From Streptomyces sp. CC0208 (GTDB lineage: Bacteria > Actinomycetota > Actinomycetes > Streptomycetales > Streptomycetaceae), in contig NZ_CP031969.1 of assembly GCF_003443735.1 (NCBI RefSeq), forward strand, positions 6,634,001 to 6,698,000: a stretch of 64,000 bases of DNA, in the 5' to 3' direction. Below are positions 1-9,717 of this stretch, piece after piece. Numbering within the stretch: the stretch's first letter is position 1; each line of letters starts with the position of its first letter. The notes beneath the pieces are model-generated. The model was not told the origin of the DNA and searched no databases. It saw nothing but the letters and a program-made list of their open reading frames with translations. Made by a program: the position numbers and the translations under genes.

Positions 1-483
1 GTACGTCTCCCCGTACACCTGCCACTCCAGCGGTGTCCTCAGGTCCAGGTTCCCTTCGTCCAGGAACCGCCGCTGCGCGGTGTCGACGCGGGAGGTGTCG
101 TAGACGAACTGGCCGAGGGGGCCGAGTCCGTCGAGCTTGGCGAGGCGGACCGCGGGGTCGAAGTAGACCCGGTCGCGGGCCGTGTCCTGGGCCTTCCGGA
201 AGATGTAGGCGTAGGCGCTGCGCCAGTCGAGGGTGGAGTTCTCGGCGCTCGCCACGAGCTGCTGCGCGAGGTCCTTCTCGGCGGGGGCGGCCAGGCCGGG
301 CGGCGCGCCGGCGAGCACGTCGGTGTCGGCCGCGCCGCCGGCCCCCTCGGCCCAGGCTTTGGCGCCCTCGGCACCCTTGGCGTCTTCGGCCGCCTGCGAC
401 CGGTAGGCGGAGGAGAGGTCGGGGCCCGCCCCTCCCGCGCCGGGATCCTCGGACGCGAGGAGCAGCAGGCGGGCTGGTTTCAC
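1..483 (-). pseudogene. Chitosanase (GH46) remnant with internal in-frame deletions, cut by window edge
   Basis: Read from GTG at 483 on the minus strand, one open frame runs off the left edge of the window. It shows recognisable GH46 chitosanase segments in the right order: the catalytic-Glu segment (LVASAENSTLDW), then the central segment RDRVYFDPAV..KLDGLGPLGQF, then the C-terminal TSRVDTAQRRFL..GNLDLRTPLEW. Compared with the family as I remember it, about 70 residues are missing between AYAYI and FRKAQ (junction near 201/202), including the region of the catalytic Asp. About 55 more are missing between QFVYD and TSRVD (near 96/97). The start MKPARLLLLA runs straight into SEDPG (near 453/454), as if the signal-peptide core had also been lost. 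All three gaps keep the frame. The GTG overlaps the rhomboid stop as GTGA. The product could hardly be an active chitosanase. I am sure of the family and less sure whether the lesions are biological. Confidence 0.7.
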
Positions 484-1397
484 CGGCCTCCCGTCAGGTC
501 GGCGACCTTGGCCCAGGTGGCCACCAGGAGCACGAGCAGCAGTACGGCGCACGCTCCCGCCTGCACCAGGGCGCGACGGCCGTCCCGGGGCGCGTACGCG
601 TAGGCGAGGGTGACGACGGCTCCGGCGAGCAGGCCGCCGAGGTGGCCCTGCCAGGACGTCAGCCCCGCGGAGATCAACAGCCACAGCAGCAGGCCTGCCA
701 TGAAGCGGTTGACCTGGGCCATGTCGGCGCCGAGCCGCCGGGCCATCACGTAGTAGGCGGCCCCGAGTCCGAAGATCGCGCCGGACGCGCCGAGCGTGGG
801 CTCGGTGGGCGCGATCAGCAGGACGAGGACCGAGCCGCCGAGCGCTGAGAGCAGATAGAGGGCGAGGTACCGGATCCGGCCGAGCTGGAGCTCGACCACG
901 CGGCCGATGTTCCACAGCGACACCATGTTCATCACGATGTGCAGGATCCCGAACGTGCCCCCGGTGGGCGGCAGATGGAGGAACGCGCCGGTCAGCAGCC
1001 GGTACCACTCGCCGTCGACGACACCCTCGGCGTGGAAGTCGGCGGGATAGGAGGCCTGCCACACGTAGTGGCCGCCGTCCGGGCCCACCAGGCCGACGCC
1101 CAGCATCTCGAACCGGTCCACGATCGCCGGGCGCACGAGCTCGCCGACGTAGGCGAACACGTTGAGGCCGATGAGGACGTACGTCACCAGCGGTACGGCA
1201 GAGATCCGCCCGCCGAACGCGGTCCGGGCCTGCCGCACCGACCGCGCCCCCTCCCGCACGCACTCCGGGCACTGGTGGCCGACGGCCGCCTCCCGCATGC
1301 AGTGCGGGCAGATGTACCGCTCGCAGCGGGTGCAGCGGACATGGGACTCCACCGCGGGGTGGCGATAGCAGGTGGTGACGGTGGATTCGGGTTCCAC
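480..1397 (-). CDS. Rhomboid family intramembrane serine protease with N-terminal zinc-binding segment
   Basis: A 305-residue multi-pass membrane protease that would cleave transmembrane substrates within the bilayer. The first 50 residues carry paired cysteines and histidines (CYRHP, CTRCERYICPHC, CPEC) like a B-box zinc finger, common in actinobacterial rhomboids. The catalytic dyad is Ser205 in GASGAIFG and His252 in WQGHLGG. The HxxxN oxyanion pair is His153/Asn157. About six or seven hydrophobic segments follow residue 65. The start is GTG, preceded at good spacing by GAGGAG. The chitosanase remnant follows with a GTGA overlap, so the two were co-transcribed. The physiological substrate is unknown. 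Confidence 0.93.
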   Translation of the reverse strand: MEPESTVTTCYRHPAVESHVRCTRCERYICPHCMREAAVGHQCPECVREGARSVRQARTAFGGRISAVPLVTYVLIGLNVFAYVGELVRPAIVDRFEMLGVGLVGPDGGHYVWQASYPADFHAEGVVDGEWYRLLTGAFLHLPPTGGTFGILHIVMNMVSLWNIGRVVELQLGRIRYLALYLLSALGGSVLVLLIAPTEPTLGASGAIFGLGAAYYVMARRLGADMAQVNRFMAGLLLWLLISAGLTSWQGHLGGLLAGAVVTLAYAYAPRDGRRALVQAGACAVLLLVLLVATWAKVADLTGGR

Positions 1398-1575
1398 GGC
1401 CGGCTCTCCTCAAAGTGACAGGGGTGATGATCGAGCCGGTGGGGTCGGCGGCGAACAAAATAGCGAACTCCGGTGAGGGGAGACCGCGCCGGGGCCGGAG
1501 TCGGCTGTCCGCCCCGTTGGCTTGGCCGCACGACCGTGCCACGCTGTCAGTGATCCGACGGGGAGGCGACGACGT

Positions 1576-3210
1576 ATGGACGGCGCGCGATCGGTGAACC
1601 AGACGGCTCGGGGAGAGGCCGGCAAGGGCGAGAGGCTCGCCGACTGGGCGGACGGGCGGCTCGGCCTGTACGCGCTGGCCAAGGCCAACATGCGCAAGGT
1701 CTTTCCGGACCACTGGTCGTTCATGCTGGGCGAGGTCTGTCTCTACAGCTTCCTCATCCTGATCCTCACGGGCGTCTATCTCACGCTGTTCTTCGAGCCC
1801 AGCGGGGTCGAGGTCGTCTATCACGGCTCCTACGAGCCCCTCAACGGCGTGGTGATGACCAGGGCCTACGAGTCCACGCTCGACATCAGCTTCGACGTGC
1901 GCGGCGGACTGCTGATCCGGCAGATCCACCACTGGGCGGCCCTCGTCTTCGTGACCGGCATGCTCGTGCACATGATGCGGGTGTTCTTCACCGGCGCCTT
2001 CCGCAAGCCGCGCGAGCTCAACTGGGTGTTCGGCTGGACCCTGCTGTTCCTCGGCATCATCACCGGCCTGACCGGCTACTCCCTCCCCGACGACCTGCTG
2101 TCCGGCACCGGCATCCGCTTCGCCGACGGGGCGATCCTGTCCGTCCCGATCGTCGGGACGTATCTGTCGTTCTTCCTGTTCGGCGGGGAGTTCCCGGGCC
2201 ACGACATCATCCCGCGGCTCTTCCCGATCCATGTGCTGCTGCTGCCCGGGATCATGCTCGGCCTGGTGGTCGCCCATCTGATCCTGGTCTTCTACCACAA
2301 GCACACCCAGTACCCGGGGCCCGGCCGTGACAACAGGTCCGTGGTCGGCATGCCCTTCCTGCCGGTCTACATGGCCAAGGCGGGCGGCTTCTTCTTCCTG
2401 ACCTTCGGCGTGCTGGCGCTCATGGGAGGACTCGCCCAGATCAACCCCGTGTGGGCGTTCGGGCCGTACAGCCCGCACCTGGTGACCACCGGCGCCCAGC
2501 CCGACTGGTACCTCGGCTTCTCCGAGGGGCTGATCCGGGTGATGCCGGGATGGGAGATCAACGTCTGGGGCCACACCCTGGAACCCGGTGTCTTCATCCC
2601 CTTCTCGCTCTTCCCGCTGATCCTGCTCGCGATCGGGGTCTACCCCTTCGTCGAGGCGTGGGTCACCGGCGACAAGCGCGAGCACCACATCCTGGACCGG
2701 CCGCGCAACGCCCCCGTCCGCACGGGGCTGGGCGTCGCCTGGCTGAGCCTGTACGTGGTGCTGCTGATCGGCGGCGGCAACGACATCGTGGCCACGCATC
2801 TGCATCTGTCGATCAACGCGATCACCTGGTTCGTGCGGGTCTCCGTGTTCGTGGCGCCGGTGCTCGCCTTCGTGATCACCAAGCGCGTCTGCCTCGGGCT
2901 CCAGCGCCGGGACCGGGACAAGGTGCTGCACGGACGGGAGACCGGCACCATCAGGCGGCTCCCGCACGGGGAGTACGTGGAGGTCCACGAGCCCCTCGCG
3001 CAGGAGCAGCTGCACACCCTCACCCAGCACGAGCAGGAACCGCCGTACGAGATCGGGCCGTTGACCGACGCCAACGGGGTGCGGCGGCCGGTCAGGCGTT
3101 CCCAGCGGATGCGGGCCGGGCTCGCGCGGGTGATGTTCGGGCCCGATACGCGGATCGCGAAGCCGACGGTGGAGGAGTACCGGGAGGTCACCAGCGGCGA
3201 CCACCACTGA
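1576..3210 (+). CDS. Cytochrome bc complex cytochrome b subunit, orphan QcrB paralogue
   Basis: A 544-residue membrane protein of the actinobacterial cytochrome b family, which oxidises menaquinol and passes electrons through two b hemes. The heme-ligand histidine pairs are visible in RQIHHWAALVFVTGMLVH and in IHVLLLPGIMLGLVVAHL. The quinol-site motif appears as PDWYLG rather than the mitochondrial PEWY, as is usual in actinobacteria. The start is ATG 1576, chosen because GGGGAGG lies about ten bases upstream; an in-frame start at 1522 lacks this. No qcrA, qcrC or cta genes adjoin it, unlike the main qcrCAB operon, so it is a stand-alone paralogue. It ends convergent with, and overlapping by 23 bp, the acyl-CoA dehydrogenase at 3188-4201. 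Confidence 0.93.
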   Translation: MDGARSVNQTARGEAGKGERLADWADGRLGLYALAKANMRKVFPDHWSFMLGEVCLYSFLILILTGVYLTLFFEPSGVEVVYHGSYEPLNGVVMTRAYESTLDISFDVRGGLLIRQIHHWAALVFVTGMLVHMMRVFFTGAFRKPRELNWVFGWTLLFLGIITGLTGYSLPDDLLSGTGIRFADGAILSVPIVGTYLSFFLFGGEFPGHDIIPRLFPIHVLLLPGIMLGLVVAHLILVFYHKHTQYPGPGRDNRSVVGMPFLPVYMAKAGGFFFLTFGVLALMGGLAQINPVWAFGPYSPHLVTTGAQPDWYLGFSEGLIRVMPGWEINVWGHTLEPGVFIPFSLFPLILLAIGVYPFVEAWVTGDKREHHILDRPRNAPVRTGLGVAWLSLYVVLLIGGGNDIVATHLHLSINAITWFVRVSVFVAPVLAFVITKRVCLGLQRRDRDKVLHGRETGTIRRLPHGEYVEVHEPLAQEQLHTLTQHEQEPPYEIGPLTDANGVRRPVRRSQRMRAGLARVMFGPDTRIAKPTVEEYREVTSGDHH

Positions 3211-4201
3211 GGACTGTCGCGCGGCACTCGTCGGGGCTGCCCCACGCGGTGCGCAGGGCGCGGGCCTTGGTGAGCCACAGGGACAGGTCGTACTCGGCCG
3301 TGTACCCGATGGCGCCGTGGAGCTGGAGCGCGGTACGGGCGGCCCGGTACGCCGCCTCGCACGCCGTGACCTTGGCGGCGGCGACGTCTTCCCGGGTCAT
3401 CGTCAGGGCGGCGCCGAGGACCAGGGGGCGCGCGAACTCCAACGCGATCTTCACGTCGGCGAGTTGGTGCTTGACGGCCTGGAAGGAACCGATGGGGACG
3501 CCGAACTGGGTGCGCTGCCTGACGTAGGAGACGGTCCTGTCGAGAAGGGCGAGGCCGACGCCGAGGGCCTGGGCGGCGGTGGTGAGGCGGGCGGTGGTGA
3601 GGGCGCGCGCCGTGGCCGCGGCCACCTGGGGGCCGGTGGCGAGCGGTTGTCCCCCGGTGGGGAGGGGGAAGAGGCGGCGGGCGGGGTCCAGGGACGGGTG
3701 CGCCGGAGGGGCCGAATGGGGCCGAAGGTCCTTCAGGGGCGCGGGGAACTGCGTGACCAGCCCCCACTCGCCCGCATCCGAGATCGCCAGCCGGACCTCC
3801 GCCACGTCCGCGTCCAGCGCATACGACCCCGTCGTCACGGTCGCCACCGCTTCACCGGACGCCAGCGCGGGCAGCAGCCGCTTCGCCGGGCCCGTGTCGT
3901 CCAGCGCCGTGAGCAGCGTCGCCGCCGTCACCGTCTCCACCAAGGGGCCCGGTACCGCGTGCCGCCCCAACTCCACGAAGGCCACGGCGAGTTCCACCGG
4001 GCGCGGTCCCAGGCCCTCGTACGCCTCCGGTACCGCCAGTGCGAACACGCCCGCCCCGGCGATACGGCCCCACAGTGCGCGCCCGCTGTCATGGTCGCCG
4101 CGGCTCCAGTCCCGTACGACGGAGGGCGTGTCGGCCGCGGTCAGCATGGAGTTCAGCGAGGCGGCGAACTCCCGCTGCTCGGCGTCCAGAAGGAAACGCA
4201 T
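3188..4201 (-). CDS. Acyl-CoA dehydrogenase, small subunit of a paired (IpdE2-like) enzyme
   Basis: A 337-residue flavoprotein of the acyl-CoA dehydrogenase superfamily, starting RFLLDAEQREFAASLNSML and ending with the helical domain (GVPIGSFQAVKHQLADVKI, LHGAIGYTAEYDLSLW). It is shorter than typical FadE enzymes and lies directly downstream of a second family member, its ATG overlapping that gene's TGA (ATGA). Such coupled pairs in steroid degraders form alpha2beta2 enzymes; IpdE1-IpdE2 acts on HIP-derived CoA thioesters. The specific assignment is inferred from context. A dispersed palindromic repeat is embedded in frame at 3734-3765, encoding about residues 146-156 (VTQFPAPLK), probably in a loop of the middle domain. 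Its effect on folding is unknown. Confidence 0.85.
   Translation of the reverse strand: MRFLLDAEQREFAASLNSMLTAADTPSVVRDWSRGDHDSGRALWGRIAGAGVFALAVPEAYEGLGPRPVELAVAFVELGRHAVPGPLVETVTAATLLTALDDTGPAKRLLPALASGEAVATVTTGSYALDADVAEVRLAISDAGEWGLVTQFPAPLKDLRPHSAPPAHPSLDPARRLFPLPTGGQPLATGPQVAAATARALTTARLTTAAQALGVGLALLDRTVSYVRQRTQFGVPIGSFQAVKHQLADVKIALEFARPLVLGAALTMTREDVAAAKVTACEAAYRAARTALQLHGAIGYTAEYDLSLWLTKARALRTAWGSPDECRATVLSGGRRW
3734..3765. repeat. Dispersed palindromic GC-rich repeat inside a CDS
   Basis: A 32-bp copy of the repeat seen also at 21442, 42524, 42819, 42924 and 58262. It has outer arms GGGGC/GCCCC and inner arms CGCG/CGTG around GGGAACTG. This copy differs from the commonest form by one base in the inner arm (GCGTGACC instead of GCGCGACC). 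It lies within the acyl-CoA dehydrogenase reading frame without breaking it. Confidence 0.8.
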
Positions 4202-5331
4202 CAGCGGCGGCCCTTCGGCAGGCCCAGCAGGCGTTCGGCGATGATGTCGCGCTGGATCTCGTTCGTGCCGGCGTAGATGGGGCCGGCGAGGGCGAAGACA
4301 TAGCGCTCGGACCAGTCCGGGTCCTCTTCCTCACCCAGGAGGTCCAGGGCCGTCTCGGTGAGCGCGATGTCGTACTCGGACCAGAAGACCTTGTTCAGGC
4401 TGGACTCGGGGCCCAGCGTGTCACCGTCCAGGAAACGGGAGGCGGACGCGTAGGTGAAGAGCTGATACGCGCGGGCTCCGATCAGGGCGTCCGCGACCCG
4501 GTTCCCGGTCTCCCGCGGGCTTCCCTGGGCCTGCCAGAGCGCGGACAGCCGGTGCGCCGCCGCCAGGAAACGGCCCGGTGAGCGCAGCATCAGCCCTCGT
4601 TCGTTGCCCGCCGTCGACATCGCGATCCGCCAGCCCTGGCCGGGCCCGCCGATGACGTCCTCGTCCGGCACGAACACCTCGTCCAGGAAGAGCTCGGCGA
4701 AGGCCGGCTTTCCGTCGAGGCGGCGGATCGGGCGGACGGTGACACCGGGCGCCCGCAGGTCGAACATCAGGTAGGTCAGGCCCTGGTGGGGTTTCGGGGT
4801 GTCCGGGCCGGTGCGGAAGAGCCCGAAGGCGCGGTCCGCGAAGGCCGCCCGGGAGGACCAGGTCTTCTGGCCGCTGAGCAGCCAGCCCCCTTCCGTACGC
4901 ACCCCCCTGGACCGCAGGGACGCCAGGTCCGAGCCCGCCTCCGGCTCCGACCAGGCCTGCGCCCAGACCACCTCGCCGGTGGCCATCGACGGCAGCACGC
5001 GCGCGCGTTGCTCCGGTGAGCCGTGGTCGAAGAGGGTCGGGGCGAGCAGGCTGATGCCGTTCTGGTTGACGCGCCCGGGTGCCCCCGCCGCGTAGTACTC
5101 CTCCTCGAAGGCCAGCCAGCGGACCAGCCCCGAGTCCCGGCCGCCGTACTCGCGGGGCCAGTTGACCACCGACCAGCGGTCCGCGGCGAGTGCGGCCTCC
5201 CACCCGCGGTGGGCCGCGAAGCCCTCCTCGGTCTCCAGGGAGGGAAGCGGAGAGGCGGGCACATGTGCGCGCAGCCACGCGCGGGCCTCGGCGCGGAAGG
5301 CCTCTTCCTCCTGCGTGAACGCCAGATCCAT
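4201..5331 (-). CDS. Acyl-CoA dehydrogenase, large subunit of a paired (IpdE1-like) enzyme
   Basis: A 376-residue acyl-CoA dehydrogenase beginning MDLAFTQEEEAFRAEARAWL, with the family's flavin/substrate segments AQAWSEPEAGSDLASLRSR and LSGQKTWSS, and the C-terminal AGPIYAGTNEIQRDIIAERLLGLPK. The start ATG at 5331 follows AGGGAAGGA; longer upstream readings have no support. It is translationally coupled to the smaller dehydrogenase (ATGA overlap at 4201), suggesting an obligate heteromer as in IpdE1-IpdE2/FadE pairs of steroid catabolism. It is transcribed divergently from ipdF across a KstR2-like operator at 5350-5363, so it should be derepressed together with the rest of the island. Confidence 0.92.
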   Translation of the reverse strand: MDLAFTQEEEAFRAEARAWLRAHVPASPLPSLETEEGFAAHRGWEAALAADRWSVVNWPREYGGRDSGLVRWLAFEEEYYAAGAPGRVNQNGISLLAPTLFDHGSPEQRARVLPSMATGEVVWAQAWSEPEAGSDLASLRSRGVRTEGGWLLSGQKTWSSRAAFADRAFGLFRTGPDTPKPHQGLTYLMFDLRAPGVTVRPIRRLDGKPAFAELFLDEVFVPDEDVIGGPGQGWRIAMSTAGNERGLMLRSPGRFLAAAHRLSALWQAQGSPRETGNRVADALIGARAYQLFTYASASRFLDGDTLGPESSLNKVFWSEYDIALTETALDLLGEEEDPDWSERYVFALAGPIYAGTNEIQRDIIAERLLGLPKGRR

Positions 5332-5349
5332 GGACACCGGTCCTTCCCT

Positions 5350-5363
5350 AACAAGTGTTTGGT
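5350..5363. promoter_or_regulatory. Putative KstR2 operator in the acd / ipdF divergent promoter
   Basis: AACAAGTGTTTGGT lies between the divergent acyl-CoA dehydrogenase and ipdF genes. It matches the published mycobacterial KstR2 palindrome (AnCAAGnnCTTGnT, recalled from the literature) at all fixed positions but one. Its reverse complement ACCAAACACTTGTT is nearly the same as the second site at 11281-11294. A kstR2 homologue is two genes away. Binding itself is inferred. Confidence 0.7.
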
Positions 5364-5379
5364 AGGTTAGCGTGGCACC

Positions 5380-6165
5380 ATGACAGGCGTCGAGAGTCCG
5401 GTGTACGAACCGGGGCACGGGCTGCTGAAGGGGCGCACCGCCGTCATCACCGCCGCCGCCGGAGCGGGCATCGGCGGGGCGACCGCGCGCCGCTTCCTCG
5501 AGGAGGGCGCGCGCGTCCTGATCAGCGACGCGCACGCGCGGCGGCTGAAGGAGTGCGAGGCGGCTCTCGCCCGGGAGTTCCAGGGAGCGGTGGCCGCCGT
5601 GGCGTGCGACGTCACCGACGAGGCGCAGGTGCGGGCGCTCTTCGGCGCGGCGGTAAGGGAACACGGACGACTCGACATCGTCGTCAACAACGCGGGCCTC
5701 GGCGGCACGTCGGCGCTCGTCGACATGACCGACGAACAGTGGACCCGCGTCCTGGACGTCACCTTGAACGGCACCTTCCGCTGCACCCGGACGGCCCTGC
5801 GGCACATGCGGGACTCCGGCGGCGGCGTGATCGTCAACAACGCCTCTGTCGTCGGCTGGCGCGCCCAGGCCGGACAGGCGCACTACGCCGCCGCGAAGGC
5901 CGCGGTGATGGCGCTGACCCGGTGCGCGGCCCTGGAGGCGGCCGAGTACGGCGTACGCGTCAACGCCGTGTCACCGAGCCTCGCCATGCACCCGCACCTG
6001 GTGAAGGTGACCTCGGCCCAGCTGCTGGAGGAACTGACCGCGCGCGAGGCCTTCGGGCGGTACGCCGAGCCCTGGGAGGTGGCCAACGTGATCGTGTTCC
6101 TGGCGTCCGGCTACTCCTCGTACATGACGGGCGAGGTCGTCGCCGTCAGCAGCCAACACGCCTAG
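5380..6165 (+). CDS. ipdF: SDR family oxidoreductase IpdF-like (steroid C/D-ring catabolism)
   Basis: A 261-residue short-chain dehydrogenase. The N-terminal nucleotide-binding motif reads TAAAGAGIGGATARRFL, the NNAG motif follows (VVNNAGLGG), and the catalytic pair is YAAAK. The opening GHGLLKGRTAVITAAAGAGIG is close to mycobacterial Rv3559c (IpdF) as I remember it, a CoA-thioester oxidoreductase acting on the HIP-derived indane ring system. It sits just downstream of a KstR2-like operator and is followed four bases later by the kstR2 homologue, so regulator and enzyme form one transcript. SDR substrate specificity cannot be read from sequence alone; the name rests on similarity plus neighbourhood. 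Confidence 0.85.
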   Translation: MTGVESPVYEPGHGLLKGRTAVITAAAGAGIGGATARRFLEEGARVLISDAHARRLKECEAALAREFQGAVAAVACDVTDEAQVRALFGAAVREHGRLDIVVNNAGLGGTSALVDMTDEQWTRVLDVTLNGTFRCTRTALRHMRDSGGGVIVNNASVVGWRAQAGQAHYAAAKAAVMALTRCAALEAAEYGVRVNAVSPSLAMHPHLVKVTSAQLLEELTAREAFGRYAEPWEVANVIVFLASGYSSYMTGEVVAVSSQHA

Positions 6166-6169
6166 GACA

Positions 6170-6793
6170 ATGGACGATGTGCCGACCAAGAAGAAGCCCC
6201 AGGTGAGCGCCGCCGCGCCCGCGCGCCGCCGTGAACTCCTCGACACCGCCGCCGAGGTCTTCGCCGAACAGGGCTACAACGCCACGACCGTACGCAAGAT
6301 CGCGGACCACGCGGGCATGCTCGCGGGCAGCCTCTACTACCACTTCGACTCCAAGGAATCGATGCTGGAGGAGATCCTGCGGACCTTCCTCGACGAGCTC
6401 TGGGACGGCTACGACACCGTCCTGGGTGCCGAACTCGGCCCGCGGGAGACGCTGGAGGCCCTGGTCACCGAGTCGTTCCGGGAGATCGACCGGCACCGCG
6501 CCGCCGTCGCGATCTACCAGAAGGAGAGCAAGCAGCTGGTGGCGCAGGAGCGGTTCGCGTTCCTCGCCGAGTCGCAGCGCAGGTTCGAGAAGGCCTGGCT
6601 GTCCACGCTGGAGCGCGGGGTCGCTGCCGAGGTGTTCCGGGCCGACCTCGATGTCCGGCTGACCTACCGGTTCGTGCGCGACACCGTGTGGGTCGCCGCG
6701 TCCTGGTACCGGCCCGGCGGACAGCACAGTCCGGAGGAGATCGCCCGGCAGTACCTGTCGATGGTGCTGGACGGGATCGCCGTACGTACGTAA
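6170..6793 (+). CDS. kstR2: TetR family regulator KstR2
   Basis: A 207-residue TetR repressor. The N-terminal HTH (about residues 17-65) contains ELLDTAAEVFAEQGYNATTV and GSLYYHFDSKESMLEEIL, with the GSLYYHF recognition-helix signature typical of KstR2. The C-terminal helices would bind the effector, which for KstR2 is HIP-CoA. It lies between ipdF and fadA6 on the same strand with minimal spacing. Two operator-like palindromes (5350 and 11281) flank the divergent promoters of the island, consistent with local autoregulation. ATG 6170 is taken as start; GTG 6179 in the same frame is an alternative. Confidence 0.87.
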   Translation: MDDVPTKKKPQVSAAAPARRRELLDTAAEVFAEQGYNATTVRKIADHAGMLAGSLYYHFDSKESMLEEILRTFLDELWDGYDTVLGAELGPRETLEALVTESFREIDRHRAAVAIYQKESKQLVAQERFAFLAESQRRFEKAWLSTLERGVAAEVFRADLDVRLTYRFVRDTVWVAASWYRPGGQHSPEEIARQYLSMVLDGIAVRT

Positions 6794-6810
6794 CTCACTG
6801 GGGAGTTGCC

Positions 6811-7951
<1,141 letters not shown>

Positions 7952-7968
<17 letters not shown>

Positions 7969-9001
7969 GGTCCTGAAGGACCTCCTCGGCCTCCTTCATG
8001 ATCCGCTCCACCAGCTCCGCGCACGACGGCAGGTCGTCGATCACCCCGGCGACCTGCCCGGCGGCCATCACGCCGAGATCCGTACGGCCGTCCACCATCG
8101 CCGACTTGAGGAGCATGGGGGTGTTGGCGGCGAGGAGGACCTGGCTCCAGGTGAGGTCCCTGCCGTGGCGCAGGGCGAGGCCGTCGTGGACCAGCTGCCG
8201 CCGGCTCAGGCCCGACAGTTCGCGGAAGCGGGCCGCCCGTCGCAGCGCGTGCCACAGGGCCCGCGCCCGCCCGGAGCCCTCCAGCGCGGCCACCAGGTCG
8301 GTGCGCAGCATGCGGTGCGGAAGGCCGTCGACGGCCCGGGTCACCGTCACGTCCTTCACCGTCGCCGCCAGATAGCGCGCCTTCACCGCGTCCGGCACCG
8401 TCGAGTCCGAGGTGAGCAGGAACCGCGTGCCCATGGCGACGCCCGCCGCCCCGTACGCCAGCGCCGCGACCAGACCCCGCCCGTCGAAGAAGCCGCCCGC
8501 CGCCACGACCGGGATGTCCACCGCGTCCACCACCTGCGGCAGCAGGACCGTCGTCGCCACCTCCCCGGTGTGTCCGCCGCCCTCGCCGCCCTGCACGATC
8601 ACCGCGTCCGCACCCCAGCCCGCGACCTTCTCGGCATGGCGCCGGGCACCGACGGACGGGACGACGACGATCCCCGCCTCCTTGAGCCGCGTGATCAGCC
8701 CGGGGGAGGGCGCGAGGGCGAAGGAGGCGACCCGGACCCCCTCCTCGATCATGATCCGCACCCGGTCCCCGGCGTCCGCCGCGTCGGCGCGGAGGTTGAC
8801 CCCGAAGGGCGCGTCGGTACGGGACTTCACTTCCCGCACGGCGTCCCGGAGCTGGTCGAGGGTCATGGTCGCGGAGGCCAGGATGCCGAGCGCGCCCGCG
8901 TTCGCCGTCGCGGAGACCAGGCGCGGGCCCGCCACCCAGCCCATCCCGGTCTGTACGACCGGGTGGCGGACCCCGACCAGCCGGGTGAGCGCGGTGTCCA
9001 T
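7952..9001 (-). CDS. ipdC: Nitronate monooxygenase-family flavoprotein IpdC
   Basis: A 349-residue FMN-binding TIM-barrel protein of the 2-nitropropane dioxygenase/enoyl-reductase fold. Visible segments are VQTGMGWVAGPRLVSATANAG, VIVQGGEGGGHTGE and the phosphate-binding VVAAGGFFDGRGL with AYGAAGVAMGTRFL. In the KstR2 regulon this position is held by IpdC, a flavin-dependent enzyme needed for steroid C-ring degradation. Its ATG overlaps the ipdB stop (ATGA at 9001), giving an echA20-ipdA-ipdB-ipdC operon on the minus strand. A generic annotation would be nitronate monooxygenase; the operon makes IpdC far likelier. Confidence 0.88.
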
Positions 9002-9717
9002 CAGGAACCGACCTCCCGTTCGCGCGCACCGGCCGGGTCGAGCACCTCGCGGATCAACTCCAGTTCGCCGGGGGTCGGTTCGCGGGTGTACGGCACCTCG
9101 TCCGGTACGGCCAACTCGAAACCCGTGGCCTCCCGGACCTGCTCCACGGTGACCCCGGGATGCAGCGAGGCCAGCCGCATCGAGCGGTCCGGGGTGTCGA
9201 AGTCGAACACGCCCAGGTCGGAGACGACCCGCGGGATGCGGTGGAAACGTGCCCCGGCGGCGTGGTCGTAGCCGACTCCGCACACCATGTCGACCTTCTC
9301 CACGAACACCCGCCGGGAGTGCCTCGGCACCCAGTAACTGGTCGGATTGTTCAGGGTGTTGACCGGAGCGCCCCGCACCCCGAGCAACTGCCGCCTCGGC
9401 CTCGCCCAGTCGCCGATGCAGGAGATGTTCTGGTTGCCGTGGCGGTCGATCTGGCTCGCGCCCATCATCACGTGCCGCCGCCCCCCGGTGACCAGGGCGA
9501 GGTGCTGGCGGTAGGGCAGCCAGCCCTCGGGCGTGCCGTCCGGGCGGACCAGCAGGGCCTCGCCGTCGGTCAGCAGCAGGTCGGGGGAGAAGGTGAGCCG
9601 GGCCAGCCGGGCGCCGACCGAGGGGATCAGGCCCATCGGGCTCGCCAGGATCTCGCCCGCGTCCCGCCAGGCCTCGGCGCAGGCGATCACGCAGTACTCA
9701 CTCCGGGTCGCGGTCAT
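9001..9717 (-). CDS. ipdB: CoA-transferase-fold hydrolase subunit IpdB
   Basis: The 238-residue beta subunit of the IpdAB complex, a class I CoA-transferase-fold enzyme that in mycobacteria and rhodococci hydrolyses the last steroid ring (ring C, COCHEA-CoA) rather than transferring CoA. Sequence marks are YCVIACAEAWRDAGEI, MMGASQIDRHGNQN and the C-terminal HPGVTVEQVREATGFEL typical of beta subunits. It overlaps the end of ipdA by 20 bp and its stop overlaps the ipdC start, so the subunits are translated in a coupled way. KEGG-style annotation as 3-oxoacid CoA-transferase would be misleading here. Confidence 0.9.
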   Translation of the reverse strand: MTATRSEYCVIACAEAWRDAGEILASPMGLIPSVGARLARLTFSPDLLLTDGEALLVRPDGTPEGWLPYRQHLALVTGGRRHVMMGASQIDRHGNQNISCIGDWARPRRQLLGVRGAPVNTLNNPTSYWVPRHSRRVFVEKVDMVCGVGYDHAAGARFHRIPRVVSDLGVFDFDTPDRSMRLASLHPGVTVEQVREATGFELAVPDEVPYTREPTPGELELIREVLDPAGAREREVGS

